DNA of 64,000 bases, from assembly GCF_012848855.1 (NCBI RefSeq), contig NZ_CP051630.1, forward strand, positions 2,459,501-2,523,500. The letters run 5' to 3'. This stretch comes from Pyruvatibacter mobilis. Its GTDB lineage: Bacteria > Pseudomonadota > Alphaproteobacteria > CGMCC-115125. Positions 44,377 to 53,366 of the stretch are shown here, in pieces; positions within the stretch are counted from its first letter, which is position 1, and each line of letters starts with the position of its first letter. Made by a program: the position numbers and the translations under genes. The notes under the pieces were generated by a model that was not told the origin of the DNA, did not search any database, and saw only the letters and a list, made by a program, of their open reading frames with translations.

Positions 44377-45417
44377 ATGGGACAGTTCGACCCTGATCAT
44401 TGGCAGTGGCCCGACACGGCGGCAGCCCGGCGCAGCCGGGAGGCGGCCGGCGGCGGTGCGTCGTCTGCCCGTGGCGCGACCCTGCACGCAGAACAGATCG
44501 ACGACCCGGCGCACCAGGCGCAATTGCAGCCCTGGGTGGAGATGGAGTGCTACCAGCTCGGCCATGGCCGCCATGTGGTGGAGATGCAGAGCCTCAACCT
44601 TGGCAGCCAGATCATCATGCGGGAGCACCAGGGAGCGACCATTCAGAAGCTGGGCCGTGCGCCCGCGGATTTCTGCACCCTGTCCGTATCGAGCGGCGGG
44701 CCGGGGATGCGCTTCTCCGACCGGTCGAGCGAAGACAGTGATACCGTCTTTTTCATGCCCGGCAATGTGGAGTTCGACATCCATGTGACGGCAGGCGGTG
44801 AGACGATATATGTCGGCTTCAACCAGGACGATTTCCTGCGCGGCGTCCGGGCTCTCAACCCGCCCCTGTGGGATCAGCCGCCGCAGGAGGTGGTGCCGCT
44901 GGCGACCGGCAGCCCCCGGGCATTCAGGGCACTGATCGATGTCTGGCTCGATGCCGCCCGCGACGCGCGGCACCGCGGCGAAGTGCTGGACAAGGCCGTT
45001 ATGCGCAGCCAGTTGTTGCACTCGGTTCTGCAGATCGCCGCGGACACGCGCGAGGCACCCGGCCCCTCCCATGCGGAGCGCCGGCGTGCACTGCAGATCG
45101 GGCGGGCCGCCCGCGACTTCGTGGAGAGCCATCTGACGGCGGACACGCTGCCGACCGTGGTGGATATCTGCATGGCGCTCGGCGTCTCCGAGCGGACCCT
45201 GCAATATGCCTTCCGCGAATATATCGGCCTGTCGCCGATTGCCTATCTGCGCGCCTGGCGGCTGAACCGCGTGCGGGCTGAACTGGCGGCCGCCGATCCG
45301 TTGAGCACCACCATCACCCAGGTCGCCATGCGGTTCGGCTTTGCGCATCTGGGCCGCTTTTCCGGCGACTACAAGAGGATGTTCGGCGTTGCGCCGTCAG
45401 AGACGCTCAACGCCTGA
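44377..45417 (+). CDS. AraC family transcriptional regulator
   Basis: A 346-residue regulator with an N-terminal cupin-like sensing domain (~res 55-215) and a C-terminal AraC double helix-turn-helix. The latter shows MALGVSERTLQYAFREYIGLSPIAYLRAWRLNRVRAEL and TQVAMRFGFAHLGRFSGDYKRMFG. It begins 95 bases after phnX on the same strand, so it may control that operon, although the N-terminal domain is not of a type I can link to a phosphonate. The alternative is control of the autotransporter downstream. Confidence 0.87.
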   Translation: MGQFDPDHWQWPDTAAARRSREAAGGGASSARGATLHAEQIDDPAHQAQLQPWVEMECYQLGHGRHVVEMQSLNLGSQIIMREHQGATIQKLGRAPADFCTLSVSSGGPGMRFSDRSSEDSDTVFFMPGNVEFDIHVTAGGETIYVGFNQDDFLRGVRALNPPLWDQPPQEVVPLATGSPRAFRALIDVWLDAARDARHRGEVLDKAVMRSQLLHSVLQIAADTREAPGPSHAERRRALQIGRAARDFVESHLTADTLPTVVDICMALGVSERTLQYAFREYIGLSPIAYLRAWRLNRVRAELAAADPLSTTITQVAMRFGFAHLGRFSGDYKRMFGVAPSETLNA

Positions 45418-45604
45418 GGCGGCTGCGCCCCCACTCCCCCCAATCACCCCTCGGGCCTGACCGATCACCGCACGCTCCCCCGTTTGCGGAAATCGGATAG
45501 CGGACTTGACCGCACTTCCTTACTTCCCACACGCGGCACTTGTTCCGGGTGCGTTCTTTTTTGCCCCGGAGACAAGTTGGCTCTCAAGAGCCTGAGGTTT
45601 TTCA

Positions 45605-48409
45605 GTGACGCGTGCGGGGGATGTCGTGGTGTTGGGTCGTGGTGAGGTGCTTCATGGTCGAAGCACAATGGGTTCGGGTAATGGGTTTCAAGCGCGCAGG
45701 AGCGCTTCAGGGCTCGTCAAACCATCCGGATACCGGTCCTTGCTTCTCACAACGGCGCTGGCATCCCTCGCGACAAGCATATCTATTCCGGCATTCGCCG
45801 TTGTTGGGGCGAACGGCACCGACGGGACGTCAGTCGGCCTCAATGACACTGTCGTGCGCACCAGCACGACGACCGGCATCAATGGCAGCGTGACGGACCT
45901 GACCACTCTGGCCGGGGTCAACAATGGCGACCAGTTTCAGGTCCGCGTGAACGGCACTTTCGTTGCCAATGTCTCGGTCAATACCGGCGATACACTCCAG
46001 GACCTTGCGGCAAAGCTTGCCGCGCTCAACGGTGTTCGGGCTACAGCGACGGCCACCGGCACGAATGACACGATCAGCATCACGTCGGAGGACGTCAACA
46101 CGCGCATTCAACTCGCCAATGTGACTGGTACACCGCTGTCGGCCACGGGCGTTACAATCCCCGGGTTCCCAGGGATAATTACTGCCGATACGACGCCGGG
46201 CGGGAACGCGACCGATGGCGCTGACGCCTCGACCACGGGCCTTCCCTTCAGCTTTATAGGGGCCGGCGGCAGCATCGGCGGCAATGGCGGGGCGGGCGGC
46301 ACCACGGCCTATAACCTGACCCCGACCAATGGCGGCAATGGCGGCGCGGGCGGCCATGGGTTTGTCATCAACGGGCCGGTGACGCAGGTGGAACTGTCGA
46401 GCACGGCCACTGTCATAGGCGGCGGCAATGGCGGCGCGGGCGGTGCCGGCAGCGGCGGCGGCGCCGACGGAACGGACGGCGCGGGCGGTGTCGGTATTCG
46501 CCTCAACGGCGCAGGCCTGCCGGGTATGGAAATCGTCAATCGCGGCACCATTTCCGGCGGGCTGGGCGGCGACGGCACCACCCGGAACTTTGCTATCCTC
46601 CTGGATAATTCGGGCAACACGCTGCGGATGTTCACCGGCAGCAGCCTGGTTGGTGATGTCAATCTGGGGACGTCGAACGGCACGCTTGTGCTTGATGGAA
46701 ACGGAACGGAAGACGCCAATTTCACTGGTGTCGGGACGCTCACGGCAAACGACGCTTCGAGCTGGACACTGACCGGCAACATCAACCCGAATGTGGGCGG
46801 CATCAATGTCAACACGGTGGGCAGCAGTACCTTGACCGTTGCGGGCACGCTGAGCGGCACGACACTGACCAAGTCCGGCGATGGCCTCCTTGTCGTCAAC
46901 GGCACCACCGGCACCCTCATTTTCAATGGCGGCACGCTGGGCGGCTCGGGCACCGTCGGCAACCTCACCGCCAATGCCGGCAGCACGATTGCGCCGGGCA
47001 ATTCCATCGGCACGCTGAACGTTGCGGGCAATGCCGGGTTTGCAAATGGCTCGGTATATGCCGTTGAGGTGGACAGGAACGGCAATGCCGACAGGCTGGC
47101 GGCCACGGGCACGGTGACCATCAACCCCGGTGCGACGGTGACCGTGACGGCCGAAAACGGCACGGATGACGGCTCCACCTATGCCGTTTCCACAGCCTAT
47201 ACGATCATCACCGCAGGCGGCGGTGTGACGGGTACGTTCGGGTCGGTGACCGAGAACTTCGCGTTCCTTGATGCCAGCCTCGGCTATGGCGCCAACACCG
47301 TTATCCTGACGCTCACCCGCAACTCATCGGGATTTGCCTCAGCCGCCACCACCGCCAACCAGCGCGCTGCTGCCGGCGGCGTGAGCGGCCTGGGCACAGG
47401 CAATGCCATCAGCGATGCCGTGATTGTGCTGAGCCAGGCCGATGCGCGTGCGGCGTTTGACAGCCTGTCGGGCGAGATCCATGCGTCGGCTGCGGGTCTG
47501 TTCCTCCAGAACAGTCGGTTCGCACGCACCGCAGCCGGCAACCGGGTCCGCGCTTCGTTCAATACTCCGGAAAAGCGCGCGGGCGGCGCCGGGGTCTGGA
47601 TGCACGGCTATGGCAATTGGGGCGACACCGATGGCGACGGCAATGCCGCGTCGATGGACCAGACGACCGGTGGTGTCTTTTTTGGTGCCGACGCCGAGAT
47701 CTTTGACGGGTGGCGCGGGGGCCTTATGGCGGGCTATGGCGACACAAGCTTCGATGTGGATGCCCGCACCTCTTCAGCCGATGCGGACAGCTACACGATT
47801 GGCGCCTATGCAGGCCATCAGGCCGGTGCCACGGGCCTGCATCTGGGCGCGAGCTTTGCCGTGCATGATGTGACCAGCCGCCGTACAGCAACCGCAGGGG
47901 CGCTGACAAATTCACTGACCGCGGATTATTCAGCACACACAGCGCAGCTTTTCGGTGAGCTGGGCCACGGCATCGACACAGGTATTGCGCGGTTTGAACC
48001 CTTTGCCGGTGCGTCAGTGATCCATCAGTATCGTGATGATTTCTCGGAGACGGGGGGCGCTGCGGCGCTGCGTGTCGGGTCCACGGAGCGGACACTCGGG
48101 GTCACCACCCTTGGTGTGCGGGCTGACCGGCAGGTGGCGGCGGCAGACGACATTACGACGTCGCTGAACGGGTCGCTGGGCTGGGCGCATGCCTATGGTG
48201 ACCTTGAGACCGACACCTCCATGCAGTTTGCCACCGGCGACGCGTTTACGATCTCCGGCGCGCCGCTTGACCGAGACGTGGCTCTGATCGAGGCGGGCGT
48301 GACCGTCTCCTTCGGGGACGGCATCAGCCTTGTTGCCAGCTATGATGGTGAACTGGGCGACACTGTGAAGAACCACGGCGTGACCGCGCGGCTTGCCGTA
48401 CGCTTCTAG
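45605..48409 (+). CDS. Autotransporter with flagellin-hook-like N-terminal segment and Gly/Asn-rich passenger
   Basis: A 934-residue outer-membrane autotransporter. A long signal peptide (hydrophobic core SLLLTTALASLATSI) ends at AFA (~res 64). Residues ~75-190 (NNGDQFQVRVNGTFVANVSV, NTGDTLQDLAAKLAAL) resemble a flagellin hook/insertion motif. GGNGGAGG-type repeats follow (~225-300), then a PATR-like repeat LTKSGDGLLVVNGTTGTL (~410), and a C-terminal ~280-residue beta-barrel ending in ARLAVRF with terminal Phe. The GTG at 45605 has TGAGG seven bases upstream; ATG 45668 is the alternative. It ends 11 bases from the convergent AraC gene. Confidence 0.85.
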   Translation: MTRAGDVVVLGRGEVLHGRSTMGSGNGFQARRSASGLVKPSGYRSLLLTTALASLATSISIPAFAVVGANGTDGTSVGLNDTVVRTSTTTGINGSVTDLTTLAGVNNGDQFQVRVNGTFVANVSVNTGDTLQDLAAKLAALNGVRATATATGTNDTISITSEDVNTRIQLANVTGTPLSATGVTIPGFPGIITADTTPGGNATDGADASTTGLPFSFIGAGGSIGGNGGAGGTTAYNLTPTNGGNGGAGGHGFVINGPVTQVELSSTATVIGGGNGGAGGAGSGGGADGTDGAGGVGIRLNGAGLPGMEIVNRGTISGGLGGDGTTRNFAILLDNSGNTLRMFTGSSLVGDVNLGTSNGTLVLDGNGTEDANFTGVGTLTANDASSWTLTGNINPNVGGINVNTVGSSTLTVAGTLSGTTLTKSGDGLLVVNGTTGTLIFNGGTLGGSGTVGNLTANAGSTIAPGNSIGTLNVAGNAGFANGSVYAVEVDRNGNADRLAATGTVTINPGATVTVTAENGTDDGSTYAVSTAYTIITAGGGVTGTFGSVTENFAFLDASLGYGANTVILTLTRNSSGFASAATTANQRAAAGGVSGLGTGNAISDAVIVLSQADARAAFDSLSGEIHASAAGLFLQNSRFARTAAGNRVRASFNTPEKRAGGAGVWMHGYGNWGDTDGDGNAASMDQTTGGVFFGADAEIFDGWRGGLMAGYGDTSFDVDARTSSADADSYTIGAYAGHQAGATGLHLGASFAVHDVTSRRTATAGALTNSLTADYSAHTAQLFGELGHGIDTGIARFEPFAGASVIHQYRDDFSETGGAAALRVGSTERTLGVTTLGVRADRQVAAADDITTSLNGSLGWAHAYGDLETDTSMQFATGDAFTISGAPLDRDVALIEAGVTVSFGDGISLVASYDGELGDTVKNHGVTARLAVRF

Positions 48410-48420
48410 CCGGGGCTGCC

Positions 48421-49524
48421 CTACCCGCTTGCGTGCGCGGCGCGATAAGCGCCCGGCGTCTGGGCTTCGCGGCGCTTGAAGGCGCGGGTGAAGGCGCTTT
48501 GCTCTGAAAACCCTGTGAGGAAGGCGATCTCGGCCAGCGAATAGGGTGTTTCTGACAGGAGGCGGGTGGCGAGGCTGTGGCGGGCCTCGTCCACCACGGC
48601 CTGGAAGGTGCAGTCTTCTTCCGCCAGGCGACGCTGCAGGGTACGCGGGCTCATGGCAAGGCCTGCGGCAATGTCGGCGATGCCGGGCACGCCGTCGCTG
48701 AGCACATCCGTGACCTGCTTCAGGACTGTCCGGCGTATGGCATTGTCCGCCCCCTGAGGGGATGACCCGCGGCCTGCGATGGCTGCTGCCTCCGCCGCAC
48801 CGTCATCATCCGGCGGCAGGGTTTCTTCCACCTGGGCGGTGAGGAAACGCCAGATGCTTTCATCTCCGACGCTGTTGGGCTCATCCAGCAGGGCGGCGGG
48901 CATGATGAGCGCGTCCACCTCGCGGTCATAGTCGATCGGGCAACGGAAATAGGCTTCCGCGGCGCGGGTGCTGCCGAGGTCTGAATGGTGGAACTGCAGG
49001 CGCAGGGGCGTGAACGCCTCGGACGTTGCCTCGCGGCACAGGGCCACATAGGTGGCCATCGCACCTTCATTGGAGAGGTATAGCCCGGTGCGCGGCGGCG
49101 TCTGCCGGTTATGCACCCACCAGATCTCGTCGCCCCGCTCCTCAAGGCTGAAGGCCGGGGCGGCCGTGTTGTAGAGGCGGGTGTAGCGGTTCATGCGCGA
49201 GAACGACGCGCGCAGGGTGGGCGCGGCTTTCCAGGCAAAGCCGACGGCGCCGAAATCATCGCAGCGGAAGGCCGAGGCCGTGCGCAGGTGGAAGCTCACA
49301 TCCGGTGTTTCCAGGGCGGCGATGGCGACCAGCAAGGCGTGATAACTGCTGTCGGGGATCATCAGCCAGGTCTCGGGCGTGCCCTTGTCGGGGAGGCCTT
49401 CTTCCGGCAAGCCGGCAACGCGGTAAAGATCACCGCGCGTGTGCGGCCCCAGCCGCTCCGGCGGGATGCTCGCCATGGCCTGCTCAATCATCCGCGCGAC
49501 GAAAAACGCTGATACTTGTGCCAT
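48421..49524 (-). CDS. AraC family regulator with Arabinose_bd-type N-terminal domain
   Basis: A 367-residue regulator of the OruR/ArgR-like AraC subgroup. The N-terminal ~220 residues form the Arabinose_bd-like sensing domain with conserved FGAVGFAWKAAPTLRASF and EAYFRCPIDYDREVDALIM. The C-terminal AraC domain has GLAMSPRTLQRRLAEEDCTF and IAFLTGFSEQSAFTRAFKRREAQTPGAYR. ATG 49524 was chosen over 49662 since the additional residues are low-complexity. It converges on the autotransporter gene with 11 bases between stops. Confidence 0.88.
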   Translation of the reverse strand: MAQVSAFFVARMIEQAMASIPPERLGPHTRGDLYRVAGLPEEGLPDKGTPETWLMIPDSSYHALLVAIAALETPDVSFHLRTASAFRCDDFGAVGFAWKAAPTLRASFSRMNRYTRLYNTAAPAFSLEERGDEIWWVHNRQTPPRTGLYLSNEGAMATYVALCREATSEAFTPLRLQFHHSDLGSTRAAEAYFRCPIDYDREVDALIMPAALLDEPNSVGDESIWRFLTAQVEETLPPDDDGAAEAAAIAGRGSSPQGADNAIRRTVLKQVTDVLSDGVPGIADIAAGLAMSPRTLQRRLAEEDCTFQAVVDEARHSLATRLLSETPYSLAEIAFLTGFSEQSAFTRAFKRREAQTPGAYRAAHASG

Positions 49525-49773
49525 CCCGGTCCGGCCCCCGCCCCACCCGTTGATGCCCTGATGTCTCGTGCAGTCTAGCCCCGCTGCACCGGATGGGGGA
49601 GTCCCCGCCTGACCCGCTTTGGCGTCCCCGGTCAAAAGGGTGACGCGCGGTGTCAATATCACGGGACTTGCACAGACCTAGGGTGGCATCGCGTCACGGC
49701 ACCGGGCCCTCCTCCCACCGGCTGCCTGCAAGCCGGGACGCTGTGACAAACATTTCTGCAAGAGGGGCTTTTC

Positions 49774-50613
49774 ATGCGTCCGTGCACCACATCCATCAAG
49801 GCTGCTGTCAGCCTCGTGTTTCTCACCGCCGCCGTCATCGCCCTATGCACCCTGCCCGGCAACGCCGCCAATGACGACGGCGACGGGACGGGCACTGGGA
49901 CGGGCGCTGGGACTGCCAGTGGAACAGCCAATGAGACGGCCAATGATCCGCAGACGGAAGGGAATGCTTCCGTCTGCCTGGCCCCGGCGTCTGTGCCGGG
50001 TTTCAACCTGAGCGATACCGGGGGTTTCGGGGTGTCACCGGGCGATACGGCCCTCATCATCACGGACCCTCAGAATTACTTCCTGTCGGCAGACGGCAGG
50101 ACCTGGCGCGTGGTGGGCCGGCGTACCCCGGAGACCGGGACGGTGGCCTTTCTGGAGGCCCTGTTCGCCGCCGCCGACGGGACGGACATGCCGGTCTTCG
50201 TGTCTCCGCGCTATTACTATCAGCATGACCACGGCTGGCCTGGCGGCAGTCCGGCCGCACGTGCCGACGGTACAGACGCCCACGGGACGGGTGCCGACGG
50301 GACGGGCGGCGACGCCGACTGGCTGGCGCGCTATACGCAGCGCCTCAATGACGGCCGCACGATTGTTCTCTCGCCGCATAACGGCCATGGGCCTGACAGC
50401 ACCGCCCTCGCGCGGGAGCTGCACGAGGCGGGCATCAGCAAGGTGATCCTGGCGGGACTGTCCTCTGCTCCGTGCACGGACGCCCGCATGCGCAGCTTGA
50501 CCGGTGCGGGCTTCGAGGTGATGGCGGTGACGATGGCAGACCCCGGGCCGGCCGATTTCCGCCTTGTCTCCGGCACGCGCACACCGGCTCCGGCCCTGTA
50601 TCACCCCTACTAG
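49774..50613 (+). CDS. Exported isochorismatase-like cysteine hydrolase
   Basis: A 279-residue protein with a signal peptide (core AAVSLVFLTAAVIALCTL) followed by a low-complexity GTGTGTGAGTASGTANETAN linker. The folded part from ~res 85 has the isochorismatase-family aspartate in ALIITDPQNYFL and the catalytic cysteine region VILAGLSSAPCTDARMRSL. Most family members are cytosolic; export is unusual. A second Gly/Asp/Thr-rich insertion (~res 155-175) interrupts the fold. Substrate unknown. It is followed by a hairpin terminator. Confidence 0.75.
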   Translation: MRPCTTSIKAAVSLVFLTAAVIALCTLPGNAANDDGDGTGTGTGAGTASGTANETANDPQTEGNASVCLAPASVPGFNLSDTGGFGVSPGDTALIITDPQNYFLSADGRTWRVVGRRTPETGTVAFLEALFAAADGTDMPVFVSPRYYYQHDHGWPGGSPAARADGTDAHGTGADGTGGDADWLARYTQRLNDGRTIVLSPHNGHGPDSTALARELHEAGISKVILAGLSSAPCTDARMRSLTGAGFEVMAVTMADPGPADFRLVSGTRTPAPALYHPY

Positions 50614-50783
50614 GCCTGCGCCCTCTACCACGCGCACACCCGAAGACTCCGTCTGCGCCGCACCCCGCGTAGCCGCACCCGGCAAGGCCCCTCCCTCCCC
50701 CAAGGTCCACCCCCCGGACCACTTCGGAGGATTTCTCCCGCAGGGCCTTGCGCGGATCGGCATGGGACGGACAGACGGCCCAC

Positions 50784-50858
50784 GGCGCCCGGCCGGCCAC
50801 CCCCTCTCTCCATCCCCCGACAGCCGGGGCGTGGCCGGCCGGGTGCCTCCCTTTTCTC
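50784..50858 (+). terminator. Long hairpin with pyrimidine tract after the isochorismatase-like gene
   Basis: GGCGCCCGGCCGGCCAC (50784-50800) pairs with GTGGCCGGCCGGGTGCC (50831-50847) with one mismatch over 17 positions; CTCCCTTTTCTCTC follows. It is the main element in the 336-base gap 50614-50949, which otherwise shows no gene; the gap is strikingly C-rich on this strand. Confidence 0.7.
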
Positions 50859-50949
50859 TCAGCGCATCCATCCCCCACCAACCACCCTCCGTCCGTCTGC
50901 GGATGATTCTTCTGATCCGCCTCCGGACAATCATTCAAGGAGCACGACC

Positions 50950-51435
50950 ATGAAAAACCGCCTTCCCCTTGCCGCCGCTGCCGCCGCCATCGCCCTTGTA
51001 ACGCCCACCAGCGGGCAGGCGGCCGACGAACACAATGTGACCTCCGGCATCACCACCTCCGGCGCGCCCCTGGCCCTGCACGGGGTGGACGCGGTGGCGC
51101 TGTCGCTGCTCAAGGCCATCGCGCCGGGCGACGCTAACCACAGCGTGGTGCAGGACGGGGTGGCCTATTACTTCGCATCCGCTGAAAGCGCCCGCCTGTT
51201 CATGCAGGCGCCGGCGAAATACATGCCGCAATATGGCGGCTTCTGCGCCTATGCGGTGGCGCTGGGCAAAAAGTTCGACGGCGACCCGCGCTTCGCCGAC
51301 ATCGTCGACGGCAAGCTCTATCTGTTCGTCAACGCCGAGATTTTTGCGGAGTATTTGAAGGACAAGGCGAATGTCCTCGCCAAGGCCGAGGCGACGTGGC
51401 CGGAGATCCAGCACACGCCGGTGGAGGATTTGTAG
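50950..51435 (+). CDS. Exported YHS-domain protein
   Basis: A 161-residue protein with a signal peptide ending at GQA (~res 24). The YHS-type core includes LHGVDAVALS, VVQDGVAYYFASAESARLFMQAPAKYMPQYGGFCAYAVALG and DGKLYLFVNAEIFAEYL. YHS domains are small, often metal-associated modules found in periplasmic proteins of alphaproteobacteria. Its start follows AAGGAG by seven bases. It is the last gene with the local chromosomal style; DNA to the right becomes AT-richer and fragmentary. Confidence 0.82.
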   Translation: MKNRLPLAAAAAAIALVTPTSGQAADEHNVTSGITTSGAPLALHGVDAVALSLLKAIAPGDANHSVVQDGVAYYFASAESARLFMQAPAKYMPQYGGFCAYAVALGKKFDGDPRFADIVDGKLYLFVNAEIFAEYLKDKANVLAKAEATWPEIQHTPVEDL

Positions 51436-51620
51436 GCCGGGTGGCGGGCGACTCAGTCGATTGGTGGCCAGCCCTGAAATGGCGCACCGGGGATGGAGCA
51501 CGTGAGTACTGGGACTTTGAACCTCGAGGGCAGCGCATCGCCTTACTATCGACATCTGCGAGCATACGTCGAGGTCAGCGGATCATAAACACCGTTTGCA
51601 AAACACCATGATGACATTTC

Positions 51621-52403
51621 TCAGTGCTTGCTTATGGTTTTCCACTTCTTGCGCGACGTATACGCCGTCCAATCAATTACGGGGCGTCGCCCTCGCTCGC
51701 GCATCAGAAAGTTGATCAGGTGAAGATAGAACTCCAGAAATATGCCATCAGAGTCTTCTTCCAAAAGAGATTGCCGCTTATTCGGTAGAATAATTCCGCG
51801 GTTAAGCACAATAACCCTGTCAACTACGTCTATCGCAACGCCCATTTTATCTGCGGCATTGTAAATTCGGCGGTACTCTTTGCTCGCCCAATCTTCTTCC
51901 GCAAGATTCGTTTCATAGGCAAAGACAAAGTAGGGACATCGACAACGACTAAAGGATGCGCGCCCGCCTGTCCGCGCCGCCACGAAAGCCTTTTTGAAGG
52001 GTTTAAGTCTTCTCAGTTTGGCGGCTGCCGCGGTCGATTTATCCAGCTCTTCCTGCGTAAGCTTTGTTTTGACCTCAATAACGGCATAGAGCGCCTCAGC
52101 TGGAATAAGTGCACTCTCCGAGGACGTCTGCAATGCTGCCGCGGTTGCTCGATCAAAAATGAAAAGGTCTAACTCGCCGCTCCGATCGTCCCTGAAGTCG
52201 ATTGCCTCACCATTCCCCACCTCGAAAACCCTAGGTAAGTGATTGGCGAGAAACTCTCGCAGAGCATTTGCCCGTTCGTTTCCCCTGAGCCCTCTGTGCT
52301 GAAGGTTTTCGGCGGCCCCAGCATCAAGGCGCAACCGTTCACTGGCTTGCTCAAGAACTCTTTTGAACACTTGGCTAGATGATCTAGTTGACCGTTTCGT
52401 CAT
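51621..52403 (-). CDS. DUF6602 protein with PD-(D/E)XK nuclease-like motif
   Basis: A 260-residue protein. RGLRGNERANALREFLANHLP followed by FEVGNGEAIDF, SGELDLFIFD (~res 76-85) and YAVIEVKTKL (~110-119) is the DUF6602 pattern, with D...ExK acids as in restriction-type nucleases. Base composition and codon use differ from the genes to the left, with many AT-rich codons, suggesting transfer. It stands alone on the minus strand beside a truncated HNH gene and a tRNA attachment site. DUF6602 genes commonly sit in mobile or defence regions; function undetermined. Confidence 0.75.
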   Translation of the reverse strand: MTKRSTRSSSQVFKRVLEQASERLRLDAGAAENLQHRGLRGNERANALREFLANHLPRVFEVGNGEAIDFRDDRSGELDLFIFDRATAAALQTSSESALIPAEALYAVIEVKTKLTQEELDKSTAAAAKLRRLKPFKKAFVAARTGGRASFSRCRCPYFVFAYETNLAEEDWASKEYRRIYNAADKMGVAIDVVDRVIVLNRGIILPNKRQSLLEEDSDGIFLEFYLHLINFLMRERGRRPVIDWTAYTSRKKWKTISKH

Positions 52404-52623
52404 ACGCAGCTTCCGGAAAGAACTCTCTCACCCTGTAGATCAACATATTCGGGTTTGTACCCTGCGGCACAAGGCAATTTGCATCAGCAAGCAGGTTATC
52501 TTCCAGCCTCCGAAAAAGTGTAGCGCGCCTGCGAAATTGAATTTACGGGCTGACAGCTGGCCCTCAGTCTTAGATAGGCCAAGCTGGATCTTGGGCGGCT
52601 CATCAGCTTGCCTTTATGTTGGC

Positions 52624-52944
52624 CTATAACTGCGACCATGATTTGTATGATGCTAGTGCCTCCTTTCTCGGCCAAAGGTTTTCATCGCCCGACAGACGCA
52701 CTTCTTTACCGTGTAGGTACGAATACTTGGTCGCTCGAACTTCAATCGACAAAACAACAGACATCGTTTCTGTGTCCCCAGCTATTAGGCCAATATCAAA
52801 GAGGTCATGGATGTCAGCGCGTAGCAGGAGCCCTTTCCGGACGTCATTTGCGGCTTTGCGCCGGCAAGGTGAGATGTGTGCTACATCCGGAGCCTCGGTT
52901 ACGTTGCAGCCGTTAGATGCACAACGGCCCGAATAAGCAGCCAT
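52624..52944 (-). pseudogene. Truncated HNH endonuclease (C-terminal part only)
   Basis: A 106-residue frame reading CASNGCNVTEAPDVAHISPC and then NDVRKGLLLRADIHDLFDIG, the C-terminal half of the HNH_2 type of endonuclease, including the H-N-H residues (AHI, ND, ADIH). A stop codon lies only five codons before the ATG, and the N-terminal domain these proteins usually carry is missing. It is therefore a remnant, probably of a restriction-like gene lost from the mobile region. Confidence 0.6.
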
Positions 52945-53192
52945 TCCGCCCCATGCTCAATAACTCGACGAACTCTCGATACATTACACCCGTACAACTT
53001 TAAGCAGCCCTCGAGTGCTCAGCCGAAGCGACCGGGCGCTTGGCAGCCAAGTCTATCTGACGCTGCTGCTGAGTGAGGTGGTCGGGGGCAAGGACACTGT
53101 GCACCTCAAGGGCTCGAAAGCCGTGCTCGCCCAACAGCTAGCAAGCGACAAACCGCTCGTGCCGTCAATGGTGCCCACTTTTGTAGAGGAGA
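52945..53192. other. Gene-poor scar next to the attachment site
   Basis: No complete gene. A plus-strand frame from 53015 reads GSQVYLTLLLSEVVGGKD and KGSKAVLAQQLASDK before running into the tRNA fragment; it has a protein-like tail, perhaps of a large serine recombinase, but nothing upstream to support it. Confidence 0.3.
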
Positions 53193-53237
53193 TGGCGCAC
53201 CCGATAGGATTCGAACCTATGACCTCTGCCTTCGGAG
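53193..53237 (-). repeat. 3' fragment of tRNA-Arg(CCG): island attachment site
   Basis: Read leftward from 53237, CTCCGAA is an Arg anticodon loop (CCG). GGCAG (stem 3' side), AGGTC, the T-arm ATAGG-TTCGAAT-CCTAT, acceptor CGGGTGC, discriminator G and encoded CCA follow, ending at 53193. The 5' half (expected GCACCCG... and CTGCC) is absent to the right, where the sequence changes abruptly. This is the duplicated core left by integration into a tRNA-Arg 3' end. The intact tRNA should lie at the far, right-hand end of the island, outside the window. Confidence 0.85.
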
Positions 53238-53253
53238 TTTGACCCTACCATGT

Positions 53254-53366
53254 TTGCGAGAGTCAGCGGCACCTTGCAAGTTCTTGCGAAAAAACGTTCT
53301 ACGACAAGCACTTAGCGCGGTTTATGATGACTTTTGAGGGTCGCGGTTTTGCGAGACCTTGCGAGA
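53254..53366 (+). repeat. TTGCGAG-type repeats between att and integrase gene (possible arm sites)
   Basis: TTGCGAG or close variants occur at 53254, 53274 (TTGCAAG), 53284, 53349 and 53359, with GTGCTGAC repeats nearby at 53391, 53402 and 53470. Such short direct repeats next to an att core are the usual form of integrase arm-binding or excisionase sites. The remaining bases 53238-53524 carry no gene; GGAGGA at 53515 is the integrase ribosome-binding site. Confidence 0.5.

Noticed and set aside
53015-53242. A small protein gene ending MAHPIGFEPMTSAFG
   Set aside because: That ending is the well-known false translation across a tRNA 3' end; the upstream part may be a remnant but cannot be supported as a gene.
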